A stretch of 64,000 nt of DNA from Lithospermum erythrorhizon. Its lineage: Eukaryota; Streptophyta; Magnoliopsida; Boraginales; Boraginaceae. How positions within the stretch are numbered: the stretch's first letter is position 1; every line of letters begins with the position of its first letter. The position numbers were made by a program, and so were the translations under genes. The stretch spans positions 2,170,001-2,234,000 of the forward strand of contig JADFUC010000954.1 of NCBI GenBank assembly GCA_019722365.1, in the 5' to 3' direction. Below, in pieces: positions 27,148 through 38,845 of the stretch. Below the pieces are notes generated by a model. The model searched no databases. It saw only the letters and a program-made list of their open reading frames with translations, and had not been told where the DNA came from.

Positions 27148-27607
27148 CTTCGTGGTAAGCTTTAAAAGTGAAGGCGCCGAGCTTAGAATAGAGAATCAGG
27201 TAACACTGCTGGGCGGTCCGGCCCGGTTAGATTCGAATGGCTTTTGAGCCCGTCGAACATGTTACCGGGCGGTAGGATTCGGATTCGATCGTTAAGGGGG
27301 CTGGCGTTTCGTTTGTTTTAATCAATAATTTAACATATGCTATGGGCGTTTAGGATAAACCACAAATTCAATGTGTTGCCAACTTAGTCACACATTTTCC
27401 AAATCAATTTTTTCTAAAATTATTATATGTCCCCCAATTTTTTTGAAAAATTACATTTATCCTTGGTAAAGTAAAAACCCTGATTAGGGTTTAAGACTTG
27501 AACCCATACTACAACTTCAAATTTGATCTTCTTGTACCTTAACTCAACCAATTATCATCCTCTATTACAATCATTTTAATAATAAAAATAATTAATAAAA
27601 ATCCAAT

Positions 27608-27770
27608 ATGTCTATCAATAAACATATTGAACAACAATCAAAATCAAATCAAGAAAATAATATTGCCCAAAACCCTAGAGTAACCTGGGAAGGTTGCAGT
27701 GTTTTATGATAATAATATTTGTTGACATTAGCTTTGCTCGTCTCACTATTAACCAATAAATTGCTCAATT
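27608..27770 (+). pseudogene. TRM6 exon 1 remnant
   Basis: ATG at 27608 opens a frame of 33 codons that ends with the family motif NPRVTWEGCSVL and then TGA at 27707-27709. About 30 bases further on, FARLT, the next conserved words of TRM6 exon 1, appear in a different frame. The connecting LLDINDGDRLV-type segment is shortened by a few bases, so a small deletion probably caused the break. Confidence 0.7.
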
Positions 27771-27804
27771 AAAATATATTTATTATTAATTATTTAATTT
27801 TTTT

Positions 27805-28325
27805 TGTTCGGTTTTATGGTTTTAATCAATAAGAATTGTATGTTTATACTAAATAATTCTAGTTTTTTTAACAGTTTTAATAAAATAGTACTATCTTTAT
27901 TCTTAATAATGCTGATTTTTTGTTATTGGGTTTATGGTTTTAATCAATAAAAATATATCTTTATAGTTAATAATGCTGATTTTTAGTGGGTTTATGGTTT
28001 TAATCAATAAAAATGTGTCTTTGTACTTAATAATGCTGATTTTGTTATTGGGTTTATGGTTTTAATTAATAAAAAATGCTTGTCTTTTATGCTTAATAAA
28101 TAGTTTTGTTGTTGGTTTATGGTTTTAATTAATAAAAATGTGTCTTTATACTTAATAATGCTGATTTTGTTATTGGGTTTATGGTTTTAATCAATAAAAA
28201 TTGTATATTTGTTAGTAATAATTTATTTTTGCTTTAGTTTTATAGGTTTCATTTTAATCCATAAAATTTATGTTTTTATTGTTAATAATTTACTTTTGTA
28301 CTGGGTTTATGGTTGCAGTCCATAG
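27805..28325 (+). repeat. Minisatellite in TRM6 intron 1, period about 61 bp, about 9 copies
   Basis: Units carry GGGTTTATGGTTTTAATCAA followed by TAAAAATGTGTCTTTATACT and TAATAATGCTGATTTTGTTA. Unit starts fall near 27810, 27870, 27929, 27989, 28051, 28114, 28175, 28236 and 28303. The central copies are the most similar. The last copy runs into the region just upstream of exon 2 and contains GGTTGCAG, a possible splice acceptor. Confidence 0.9.
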
Positions 28326-28418
28326 AAAATATATCTTTACTCAATGAGTGTGCTATTTCAATGTAATTTTGGCTCGGCACTGAAAATTGGAAATAAACAA
28401 TGCCCCCTGCAGTCGTTA

Positions 28419-28930
28419 ATTGGTTGTGCTTTTGGATCGTTGTTTCAAGTAGAGAATGGGAAGGAAGGGCCATTTTTGTCTCGTATTCCATCGAATTCTG
28501 AAGGTTATTGTTTTTAATTTTCTATCAGTTTTATGTTTGTTGGTATATGACATTTAAGTTGAGAAAGAGGGAACATATTTTTTTATTGTTTAATTGAGCT
28601 GCATTGTCATTTTGAATTTAGCTTGCATATCTAAATCGAGTGAAACTAAGATATACTGATAAAGGGATTGGTTGTGCTTTCGGGTGATTCTTTCAAGTAG
28701 AGAATGGAAAGAAAGAACAATTTTGTCTTGTATTCCATTGAATTTTGAAGGTTGTTGTTTTTTATTTTATGTCCTGTTTATGTTGTTTTGTTTTTTAATG
28801 CTGATATATGGATATTTAAAATGGGAAAGAGGGAGTGCAATTTTTATTGTTGATTCAGCTGCATTGGCATTTTTAATATACTTTGATTATCCGAATCTAG
28901 TGAAAATGAGATATACTGAGAAATGGAATT
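28419..28930 (+). repeat. Tandem duplication covering TRM6 exon 2 and part of intron 2
   Basis: 28419-28666 and 28667-28930 are head-to-tail copies of a unit of about 250 bp. Both begin ATTGGTTGTGCTTT, continue through TTTCAAGTAGAGAATGG and end with AGATATACTGA. Copy 1 keeps the coding sense (IGCAFGSLFQVENG). Copy 2 has a stop where copy 1 reads GS and a later frame change, so it is a dead exon copy. Confidence 0.85.
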
Positions 28931-29390
28931 AGGAGACGGAAACTAATCATGGATTGCTAACTTATTAGTTGGAGTGTACTGACAGGTAATGATCTTCAGG
29001 ATCAAGGGGATTCTCAAACAGTTGATGTATCCAAAGATAACAGAGCATTAGTTGACAATAATATGGCTCAAGAATTCTACTAGGGTAGAAGATTAGAAAA
29101 TTAGAAAAGTCAAGTCATATACTAAGTTCTTGTTCTAATGTTGTTTTGAACTAGCTGAAACGAAAACTGTTCTTTTCATATAATGAGGGTATAATTTATT
29201 GCGGTAAATATTTTATGTTCTCTGGCTCTTGGATATAATGGAATAAATCAAAATGATAGCTCGTAAATCTACTGCAACCTTTATCTATTTAACTGAGTGG
29301 CGATAGATAGTGTTACACTCCACTCTTGGGTCAACTCGAAAACAGTCTCCCCGTTATCACATGTGTAAAGTGTCTCCCTCGCCCTCTTTA

Positions 29391-29417
29391 GCAGGAGCCT
29401 CTTCAAAAGGCATTGGG
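29391..29417. repeat. Short dispersed repeat, copy 1
   Basis: GCAGGAGCCTCTTCAAAAGG plus CATTGGG, in the TRM6 intron before exon 4. Related copies lie at 45877-45900, 49906-49930 and 51459-51480. Confidence 0.6.
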
Positions 29418-32400
29418 TCATGTTGATGTAGGGGATAATCTATGGTTTTGTAGTTCCAGTTTATACAAAGTCATGTTCTATGTTTCCAAATTTGCACTTC
29501 TATTCTATGAATGGCAGCCAAATACCAACTTGCAAGATGTTATCAAAAGAAAGCTAATAAGAAAATATTGTGATGTCTTAGGCAAGGTGTCTCAGGAAGT
29601 GAAATAGTGGGAGCTTTAATTGCAAATAGTGCAACATTTGACAAAAAAACATCATTCTCACAAGTAAGCTTGGTTAATATGTAAAATAACCTTGCAATCT
29701 TTATCATAAGACGATACTAAGTTTTGCATATTCATCCATTTGCAGGAAAAATATCGTCTGAAAAAGCAGAAGAAATATGCGCCTAGAGTTCTTCTACGTC
29801 GTCCTTTTGCACGAAGGTTTCTCTTAAACTTTTTATTATGAACATCTTATTGAGAAATGTGCCTGGCTATTTTTTCAAGAGAAAAGATCTTTGATATAGG
29901 GTATAGAGATAGACACATACATGCCAGATAACTAGTGACCAATTTGCATATGAATCTTTGTGACTTTGTTATAGTACGCTTTATGTTTCTTCAGCAATGC
30001 CTTCAATGTAATATTTCTATTTTCCACCCAGTCCCGAGACGGTTTTACTTTTTGTTACCTATTATTATCCAGTTAAGCCTTTTTGGTTTTCAAATTATTA
30101 TCTGATTAGACAGATTCTGAAAGAGTTTTCAAGTGGTGATTGTCAATTCACATTCAAACCTCAGTTATATCATAGTTAGAATTGTGGACATTTTTATGAG
30201 AGCATTACAGGAACCATTTTACAGTGTAAATATCTTTTGGTTAGAATTGCCAATTTATTAGTATCTGAATAGGCTGATTCTTGTGTAGGACTCTGCATTT
30301 GCTACCTGACACGGCTTTAAATCTGAGTTCGCAGTATTATTTCTAAATTTAGTTAGATGACATAGAATTTATGCTCTTAGCTTATGATGGAATATATCTT
30401 CTGTAAATTAAATATGTTTCCCTTTTTATATGCTTAGTCACTTGGTTTTAACTTTTACAATGAATCAAGAAGGTGCAACCTCTATAACAGTGGTCGACAT
30501 TTAATACAATTAATCTGCGTATTTATTAATGGTCTTATTTGTTTTGATAAACGGGATGCATTCTATATGTGCTAATGTGGTAATTGTGGCCACTTGCTAA
30601 CAAATTACAATTTTTAATTTCAGCATATGTGAAACATACTTCAAAAAGAATCCCGAGAAAATTGGGTAAGAATGCCTTTAATATTTCTCATTGTTCCTGG
30701 TTCACCTCCTACCAATGCATACCTATCACCACCCAAAAAATCACTCATGGGATTGATGCGTTGTCATTGTTAAATGCAACATATTATAATTTTACCTTTT
30801 TCATTCTTGGAAGATGGGGAAATTTAACATATTAACTCCATCAAGGAATGTAAAACTAGAGACGCATTGCACTCATTTGAGCATTCAATTATCACATTTC
30901 AGGTGGCTGCGGATCGACAGTTTGTCTCTTTTGCTTTCAATGGCCAATGTGACTGCAAACTCTGATGTGCTTGTGGTGGATTTACTAGGGGGTATGCTTA
31001 CTGGTGCTGTGGCAGAACGTCTAGGAGGTCTGACTTTTCCAAACTAAATCATCCAAATCAAACTGAACTGTCCGATAATGTGGTGTTTTGTACCACTGCT
31101 GCCTATATTGCCTTTTTACTTTGATGTTCTTGACCATTTAGTAATTTATGTTCTAGCTTGAAAGTTTCCTCTCTGTAGTTCTTTAACTAAAACTAAAGAA
31201 TTTAACTTTTCCTGAGAAAATTGCAATACAAATCTAGATATCTTTTCATGCATAGAAATGTTTTAGATATATTATTCTACCTGCAGAAGTTTAGCCATTG
31301 CATTTGTGCTGAAATTTCATCATGCTCATTTTAAAATCTCTGTACAGGTACTGGTTATGTTTGCAATACCCATCACGGAGTTGCCCCATATCCAATTGAT
31401 ATTGTCAGAATATTCAATTTCACTGACGAAATTTGTAAGAGGTAACTTTTCATTATCCCATCTAATTAATCCATGTCTCTTTTCCAATATATACTTCTGT
31501 TTTTGTGTTATTTGAATATGTGAAGGAAACGTTTCATCCATGTGCCCTTTATCTTGCAATCTTAAAACAATTGTGTGCTGCATTTTTTCAGGATTGTGCA
31601 TGCTTCTCTGAGTGACCTATCTGTGTCTGGAGAACATTCAGTAGAATCTAACCAGCCCGAAGATTTATGTAATGCTACAAAACAGTTGAATGTGAGTGAT
31701 GCTACCCTTTTTCTGGAATGTGCATTTTCATATTCATGAACCTGAACAAAATAGTTTATGCAGGAAGATGTTGTATGTGATACTTCGAATGATCATTCAA
31801 ATAGTATGGAAGAAATCAGGATTACGCCTGAAGATGAGGTTTTACCTGAGAAACCTACCTCCCAAGACAAACAACAACCTCGCAAAGCTGTTCAAGCTGG
31901 TCAAAAGGCAACATCAGAAATCATAAACTTATGGAGAGAGAATGGATTTTCTAGGTCCGCCTATCATTACATATTTTCTCCAATTCTGAAATTATGCACC
32001 CCCTGATAATTGGACTTCCTTCTAGGAAAGTTTGTTGATTTCATCTTTTTCCAATCTCAGTTTAATAGTTGCTGCTCCCAACCTGGATGCTTGGAGCATT
32101 GTCAAGGAACTTCTTTCTCTTTTATCCTTTTCTGCTCCATTTGCAATTTATCACCAGCACAGTGAGGTTAGTCTCTGGGGACTAGCATCCCTATTATTTC
32201 CGCTGCTTGTACAAATATAACAACAAAAAAGAACTTTCATATGGAATAGTTTTGTTATTATGTATCTAGTTGCTTGAATTATTTTGCTGTTTTTTTTTAA
32301 TAAGTATAGTTATTGTCTTAAGAATGTAATCTAGAAAGAAAAAACACATTTCACATTGTGCTTAATAAATAATAAATCTGTATAAGAGGAAAGCTCTATT

Positions 32401-33404
32401 TATTATGCCATAAAGACTTAAGAGCCTAGTTAAGTGGAGTTGGTAGGATACACCATCATTCACTTTATCTTTAAACGAGAAATAAGGTGTTGGCATAGGG
32501 AGAGATAAGGAAGTTATCTAATCCAATTAGTTTTGAATCGTCTCTGGTGCTGGAAACCTTTTTTGTTAGCATTGGTGTGAGGTCGATATACCAGTGCAGT
32601 CGTATAAACTGCCGGTGTAGCTATAACAGCTGATGTTCATTATGAACCTTTGGTCTTTTACTTTAAATTCGTTGCTGAGCCCTTGCTCTTTGCCCTGTGG
32701 TCAGAATTGTAATGATCACTGTTGTCAGACCCTCATTTGATATATTAGCAAGTCTTCTGAGGCTATAATTATTTTTACTAAAAAATGGTGATTTTAAAGG
32801 AAAAAGGTATGCGTTAATCACACACTGTTTGTCCATTGTTCTTGCAGCCTCTTGCAGCATGCATGCGCAATTTGCAACATGAGAAAATGGCTATCGGCTT
32901 GCAAATAATTGAACCTTACATGCGTGAATATCAGGTTGGTTTAATTATTCTTTTGTTAATTTACTCCCATATGGAAAAAGATGAACTCTGTTGGATAAAT
33001 TGCTAATAAACTTAGGTGATTAAAGTTAAAGTGAGAACATTGGATAACTTATACCTTCATAAAGCTGATTGAGTCGAACTAACATATAACGTACAATGGG
33101 AGTAAATTTCTTTTTATGGTGAGACTTAACAAACTATTAACCCGTTTAATTAAGAATTAATATAATGGAACAACCTATGAGAAAAAGGTTGCTTAATGAT
33201 CTACTACTCGACTACGCGTTGGCTCTTTATGTATCCATTGAAGAAATATCATGTGATCTGTTCCTTCAGAGTTGTGGTAACACTTGATTTGTCTCAAACT
33301 TTTGGCAGGTTCTTCCATCAAGAACACACCCACACATGCAGATGAGTGCATTTGGGGGGTATATTCTGAGTGGGATTAAGATATGTCCATTTGAGAAAAA
33401 CTAA

Positions 33405-34506
33405 AAGCAATGTATGTTCATTATCAGTTTCCTTATATTCACACATAGTATACTTCTTTACCCCGTCCCCATTGTAGGGTTTGGTTGCATTATATATCAA
33501 CCATTTGTAATACCTCACTGTAGTGTATGTTTAACATCCCGGTCGAGAACCGAGTGGTCTCACCATGGCCTATGGTGTTGGTGAACCAAGTTTTCAGGGT
33601 TTGGTTAGGTGAAGGATGGAGGTGTAGAGTACAATTTTGAATGTTTATTTTTATTGTAATTTTAAAACATTCATTAAAAGCGTTATCAACACATGTTTAC
33701 TTAATACAAAACTGAAAAAACATTGGTGTATGGTATAAAACTAGATAAATTCTCCTAAATTCCAAATAATTGTGATACATAAAAGTAGTTCAAATCCACA
33801 ATAGATTTCAAATACTAAACAATTTAAGTTTTTGGTCTAGATCTTTTTTTGAGAAATTCAAACATATCAAAGTCTATGTCAATAGGGTTTATTTGGTTAG
33901 GTATCAAAGTCTAAACAGACCCTTTTATCCTAAACAGTAAATCCAAACATATTACTGATTATTAGGGTTTATCTTATCTTATCAACAGTCGGCTATTTCT
34001 AACCAAACAAAAATCAAGGCTATTATCACTGCAACAAAAAACAAATCAAAGACTAATAACGCCAACTTCTACCATAAAATATTTTATTAGTAAAGTGCAT
34101 ATATAGTACTCCTTAATATATAGATGTGTTATCTAATTTTGTTAATTTGTTCAATATTAATAAATTAAACATTCAAAAGTAAGTTCACTATTTATTGAAT
34201 AAAAACTTATCAATTCATAATGTGGGGAGTTATAATAATCTCACAAAATTATTCTCCTTGAACAATGCTCAAAGTTAACAAAACTTACAACTTTAATTAA
34301 CACACATATATACTTTAATTTAACTCAAAACTAACAAATTAATAATAAAATCTACTAAAAATAATTAATATATTTTCATCAAATATTATACTCCTACAAC
34401 AAATACAAATAGTATAACATAATTAAATTGACAAAAGAATAATATAATACGCAAAAAGAATCTTACAACAAAAACCAAAAACGTCTGACGCGGGGTCTAC
34501 TCCGCT
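33405..34506. other. Intergenic between TRM6-like gene and E2F
   Basis: AT-rich DNA with the 3' flank of TRM6 and the presumed promoter of E2F. I saw no additional gene. A GC-rich patch and a C-rich tract (about 34536-34570, including CTTCCCGC) sit at the start of the E2F leader region. CTTCCCGC differs by one base from the E2F site TTTSSCGC, so autoregulation is possible but weakly supported. Confidence 0.45.
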
Positions 34507-34662
34507 TTGTTTGCTGATTCTCTACCAGCAACCTACCCCCCCCCACCTCCCTCCCTCTCTTCCCGCTGTTTTCTAAAACCCCCCAAAACAAATTTTCCAC
34601 CTAATTCCACTATTCTTCCTCTTAAACCCTATACAATTGTCCCAAAAACTTGTCCACTTTCT

Positions 34663-35124
34663 TCAACAAAACTACACAATCGCTCAAAAAAATCCAAATA
34701 TTTGAATTCTTTTAGCTAAGAATCTGATCCTTTTTGTGCCATTCTTGATGTTATTGTTTGAACAAAACTACACACTCAAATTTTTTTGATTTTTTTAAAG
34801 CTAAAATCTGATCTTTTGGTGCCATTCTTGATTTTATTGCTTCAACAAAACTACACAAACAATAAAAAAAATCCCATAAATTTGAATTTTTATAGCGAAA
34901 ATCTGATCTTTTGAACAAAAATTACACAAACTCTCAATTTTTTTCCATAAATTTGAATTTTAGAACTAAAAATCTGATTTTTTTAGTGCCATTCTTGAAT
35001 TTTTTTTTTGCTTGAAAAATTACACAAACGCTAATTTTTTTTTTCCATATAATTGATTTTTTATGCTAAAAATCTGATATTTTTTGTGCCATTATTGATT
35101 TTTTGATTGAACAATGGCTACATC
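34663..35124 (+). repeat. Tandem repeat forming the E2F leader and crossing its start codon
   Basis: The unit contains ATCTGAT, then GTGCCATTCTTGATTTTATT, then TTTGAACAAAACTACACA, then a T-rich part. ATCTGAT starts at 34722, 34806, 34901, 34972 and 35072, so there are five copies of 71-100 bp; copy 3 lacks the GTGCCATT block. The final unit ends TTGAACAATGGCTACATC, where earlier units read TTGAACAAAACTACACAC, so the E2F ATG lies at the repeat position occupied by AAAAC elsewhere. Two short upstream ORFs start at 34748 (13 codons) and 35063 (4 codons). Confidence 0.85.
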
Positions 35125-38100
35125 TGGTGAAGAGTTGAACCTTAATTTGAGTTTGAATATTGGGTTGAATAATCTCTCTTTATCATCTTCAGCTTCTCCA
35201 TCTCAGTTGCCTTCAGGGATGCATTTGGAAAATCATTATCCTTGCAAAAATAGGAGGCTTCAAAGTTTGGAATTTCCCCCACATAGTGTTATCAAGAAGC
35301 CGAAAAACGATATTGGGTTCATGAATAATTGCAGTAGTTTTGATGAAGTTGTGAGCTTTAGGAATAATAATGAATTTGGTGGGTTGAAAAACAAGAATGG
35401 TGTTACTGATTCACAAATTGCACCACATTTATTGCAGCCAATGACTTTTCTGGTTAGTTTTGACTTGCTGTTTTATTGATCAGCTCAAAAGGTCTATATT
35501 ATTCTGAATTTCAATTTCTTATTTTACTATGTTCAACTTTATGTATTGGTCTATATGTAGACTACAATGAATGTACATAAATGGCTATAACGGAGTATGA
35601 TTTGCTTGTTGTGATCAGTACAGGTAGATGCTAAGGGGATTATTTGTCCATCTTATTATAAGAGTGCTCTAATTGTGATACATTTATTAGTGTATGATCG
35701 TTCTACTGTGAATCAAGTCTGCGATGTGTGATGTTGAAGCTTGTGTTAATGATGATTTATGCGTCATTTAGTTTGATAAACTAATCCAATTAGTTCGAAA
35801 TTTTAATATTTAAGTTGAGGGAGTGTAGAGATTGTTTACTGATAGTTAATGGATATGAATTGTGTGAAGTTGTTAGTGCTTTGTCGAATTGTAGAAACGT
35901 TTGGCTTGTCTGTCTGTTATTCTTGTTTTAATTAGCCTGATACTTCATCCTATTGAGCTTTCGCTTTATGCCTCAGTAGACATAATAGTGATGAAAAGAA
36001 AGATTCCTTATTCTTATGAACAGATAATGTAATGCTGAGTATGCATAATAATGATGAATGGTTACGGAATATATCACCAAAACGTGGTACCAAGAAAATT
36101 CTAGTTTCTTATTTGACTTTATATTATGCCAACTTGATTTAACTCTGACATTTTTCGTCATCTGTATTGAGTGAATTCTGAAGTCAAATGCATATGTAAT
36201 ACTAGATTAAATGAAAATTACTGAAGACTGAAGTGTTCTCTTCATTCATTATTTTTATTTTGAGTAGTTAGAGAAATCCCTTGTTATTCATTATTGTCAA
36301 CGAGAAGATAGTCATCTGAGTGTTATTGACAGGATTATATTCCAGGCATACAATCAATAATGAGGAAAGATTTGTGGATTTTATTTCTTTTACGGAGTAG
36401 TTATGAACTTATATTTGTTGTTATCGTTTCTTGTAAGTGATAATGAATAACTAATCATCATCAATTCTTTGCTTACAAAGATCTATATTTTTTGTGAAGC
36501 AAAAGAATCAGTCTAGTGTTATTGATGCCAAACATTCTGCTAATGGAACTAGCCATATTCTGGGGACTGCCAAAGCAGTAAACCAATCTTTACTTCCAAC
36601 AGTATCTTCTCCTGGAGCCTCATTTCAAAGGAAAAATAAGAGGTCGAAACTTGGAAAATCTGTGAATCCGGTAATAGATGCAGGTAAGGTGAACATATAA
36701 TGGTGAATATCTTTAACCACTTGTCAATTTGAAAATTCCGTTGACATGATTTTTACATTATCCTGCAGATCCTCCTGGAAGCCCTGGTTCACTAATAAAT
36801 TGCCGCTATGATAGTTCTTTAGGTTTGTAAACTTCTCCTGTACCAACAGATAATAGTAACTTTGATCTAATAATACTAAAGGTCTATCTTTGTTTCGTTA
36901 TTGCATAATACTATGTGTGCTTGTGCAGGTCTGCTAACAAAGAAATTTATTAGACTGGTCCACGAGACCAAGGATGGAACCCTTGATTTAAACGCAGCTG
37001 CAGATGTTCTGGAGGTAACATTTCTTTTCAGTTGGTACTTCATAATCTGTACTGCTAAGAAAATATGTTATATCTGTATGTTCACTTGAACTTAGTACTT
37101 CATAGTCTGTACTGCTAGAAAATATGTTATATCCGTATGTTCACTTGACCAGGTTCAAAAGAGGAGAATCTACGATATCACAAATGTTCTTGAGGGGATT
37201 GGATTGATAGAGAAAACAACAAAAAACCACATACGTTGGGTGTATGTTTTCCAAAACTATTGCATCTTCTCTTGCCCATTTAAATTTGTCATTTCTTTTG
37301 ACTTTTTAACATTCTTGAAACAGAGAGTCTGGATGGGGTGGACCACAAGAACTAAAACAACAAGTCAAACAATTGAAGGTTATACTTGAGTTATACTTTA
37401 ATGTCTTGAAATATTGAGTTCCGATATGTAAAGCTTAACTCACACCTTGTGAACGCCATTTCCATGACAGGGTGAAATTGAACATCTATGTGTAGAAGAA
37501 TGCCAGCTTGATGATTCCATAAGGTTTGATTAGACTGAAGGGTGCCAGAGAGAGGAGAATTAAATCTGATAAGTGAAGTTATAAATCGGTAAGCTAATAT
37601 GCATCTTTTCTTCAGGGAGAAGCTAGAGCAAATAAGGACGCTTGAATGTGACAAAACTTTTCAGAAGTAATGTTCTTCATCATGTTTGTTTGTATTCCTC
37701 TTCATTCTGCCGATAAATGATATATTAAAGATTCAAATTACAACATTTCAGGAATCTTTACTTATCTGAAGAAGACATCATGAGCTTGCCAGGTTTCCAG
37801 GTTGATTAGCTTCTTTCATTTTCCAGCTCATTTACTTCTACATGAAACGCATTAACACTGAGATAATCGAATGGTCTAGCCATTGAGCTAGCACCCCTTG
37901 ATCCATGAGGTCAAGGGTTCGAATCTCATGTAGGGGAAGGGCGGTTGGGAATTATTGTAATCTTAACTATAAAAAAAAAACGCATTAACACTGTAATGTT
38001 TACAGAATCAAACTATAATTGCCATTCAAGCTCCCCATGCTAGTTCAATTGAAGTTCCTGATCCTGATGACCAGGTAGGTTCTCAGTTAATCACAGCAGA

Positions 38101-38845
38101 GTGTTTGTAAAAATACTTCAGATCTAACAGAATTATTATGCTAATAGGGCTTGCATATCAAGGGAAAGCAGTGCCGACTCATAGTTAGGAGCACTACGGG
38201 ACCAATCGACTTGTATCTATTGAGGTATATGATCTTTGTTCCATCGTCTAAGCCACAACTGTATATGCAGGTGACAATATGACAAAAATACAAGAGAAAT
38301 AAGGTCTAATTCAGTCTCCTTTCTCCACAAACTGCTAGTTTTATACTTCATAATATCCTTTCCTCAACAGTACAATGCAGCTAACTTAACAAACTATGAC
38401 TAAGCTTACATGAGATGAAGGTTGAATGTAATATCCTTTCTTCACTAAATGCTACTTTGGTGATCTAATGGTAATTATCTCACTTAGTAAATCTGAAGGG
38501 CATCGGGATGACATAAACATCAGGCACGCGAGAACGCCAGATTCATTTCCCAAGCATGGCTGCCAAAAAGCAGAGAGTATGGAACTGCCACAACTTCATT
38601 CCAACACCAGCAGCAAAGCTTTCGAATGTCACAAAATAATGCCACTAGATGCAGGAGTAAGTCATGCCTTTTTAAAAGTCGCTATGTTTAAATATGGGCT
38701 TGTCTCTGGCATTATCGTCCTCTATCTGCGTGCTATATTTCTTTTGACGTTCTTCTTTATCAAACAGGCCAATGCGGACTACTGGTTACAATCAGATGAG
38801 CAGGTTAGCGTCACCAGTTTGTGGTCTGCAGATTACGATTTTTAA
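35114..38845 (+). CDS. E2F: E2F transcription factor (plant E2FA/B/C type)
   Basis: Thirteen exons: join(35114..35452,36500..36683,36769..36822,36929..37014,37153..37241,37324..37378,37471..37523,37616..37666,37752..37800,38006..38074,38148..38224,38488..38656,38768..38845), 450 aa, with phase kept at every junction. The winged-helix DNA-binding domain spans about 186-250, with the contact motif RRIYD at 225-229 and NHIRW at its end. The DP dimerisation leucine-zipper/marked-box region follows at about 251-350. The C-terminus (429-450) is the acidic DYWLQSD-x-VS-x-T-x-LW segment that binds retinoblastoma-related protein. Residues 1-180 are Ser/Asn-rich and poorly conserved. It should act in the nucleus with DP to control S-phase genes. 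Which of E2FA, B or C it corresponds to needs a tree. Confidence 0.95.
37861..37977 (+). mobile_element. tRNA-derived SINE in an E2F intron
   Basis: A 117-bp insertion between exons 9 and 10 of E2F. It has an A-box-like TGGTCTAGCCATTGAG (37872-37887), a B-box GGTTCGAATCT (37916-37926) and an A-rich tail. AAACGCATTAACACTG flanks both sides (37845-37860 and 37978-37993), a 16-bp target duplication. The match of both flanks is exact, so the insertion is recent. It lies in the sense direction of E2F. Confidence 0.92.

Larger units (their letters stand above)
21190..27310. other. Gene-free repeat region with CpG-rich modules
   Basis: Patches of GC- and CpG-rich DNA alternate with AT-rich tracts. 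I could read no transposon protein, although there are small open frames, for example 26185-26604 on the minus strand (139 codons, no recognised domain). The region is marked by at least eight copies of a 40-bp module, annotated below. A related module lies next to a recognisable LTR and primer binding site at 61.2-62.6 kb, so this region is probably the non-coding interior of large non-autonomous LTR elements. That origin is inference. Confidence 0.5.
27608..33404 (+). pseudogene. TRM6: TRM6/GCD10-like tRNA m1A58 methyltransferase subunit, 5' exons broken
   Basis: TRM6 is the non-catalytic, tRNA-binding partner of TRM61 in nuclear m1A58 methylation. Ten 3' exons are clean with GT-AG junctions and continuous phase: 29582..29663, 29746..29816, 30624..30665, 30903..31027, 31348..31441, 31592..31691, 31764..31954, 32061..32166, 32848..32934 and 33309..33404 (about 330 aa). 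They cover KKQKKYAPRVLLRRPFARS, the GGMLTGAVAERLGG segment, the THHGVAPYPID segment and the C-terminal THPHM..GGYILSG region. The 5' part is damaged. Exon 1 opens at 27608, reaches NPRVTWEGCSVL and meets TGA at 27707, while the expected FARLT follows in another frame. Exon 2 (ends 28503) is readable, but its acceptor is unclear. Exon 3 (from 28986) hits TAG before the expected junction and its donor site is lost. Either a pseudogene or a gene using another 5' end. Confidence 0.8.

Noticed and set aside
34507..34719. Pro-rich open frame in the E2F leader
   Set aside because: It lacks an ATG start and runs over a C-rich tract and the first repeat unit, so it is not a credible upstream ORF.
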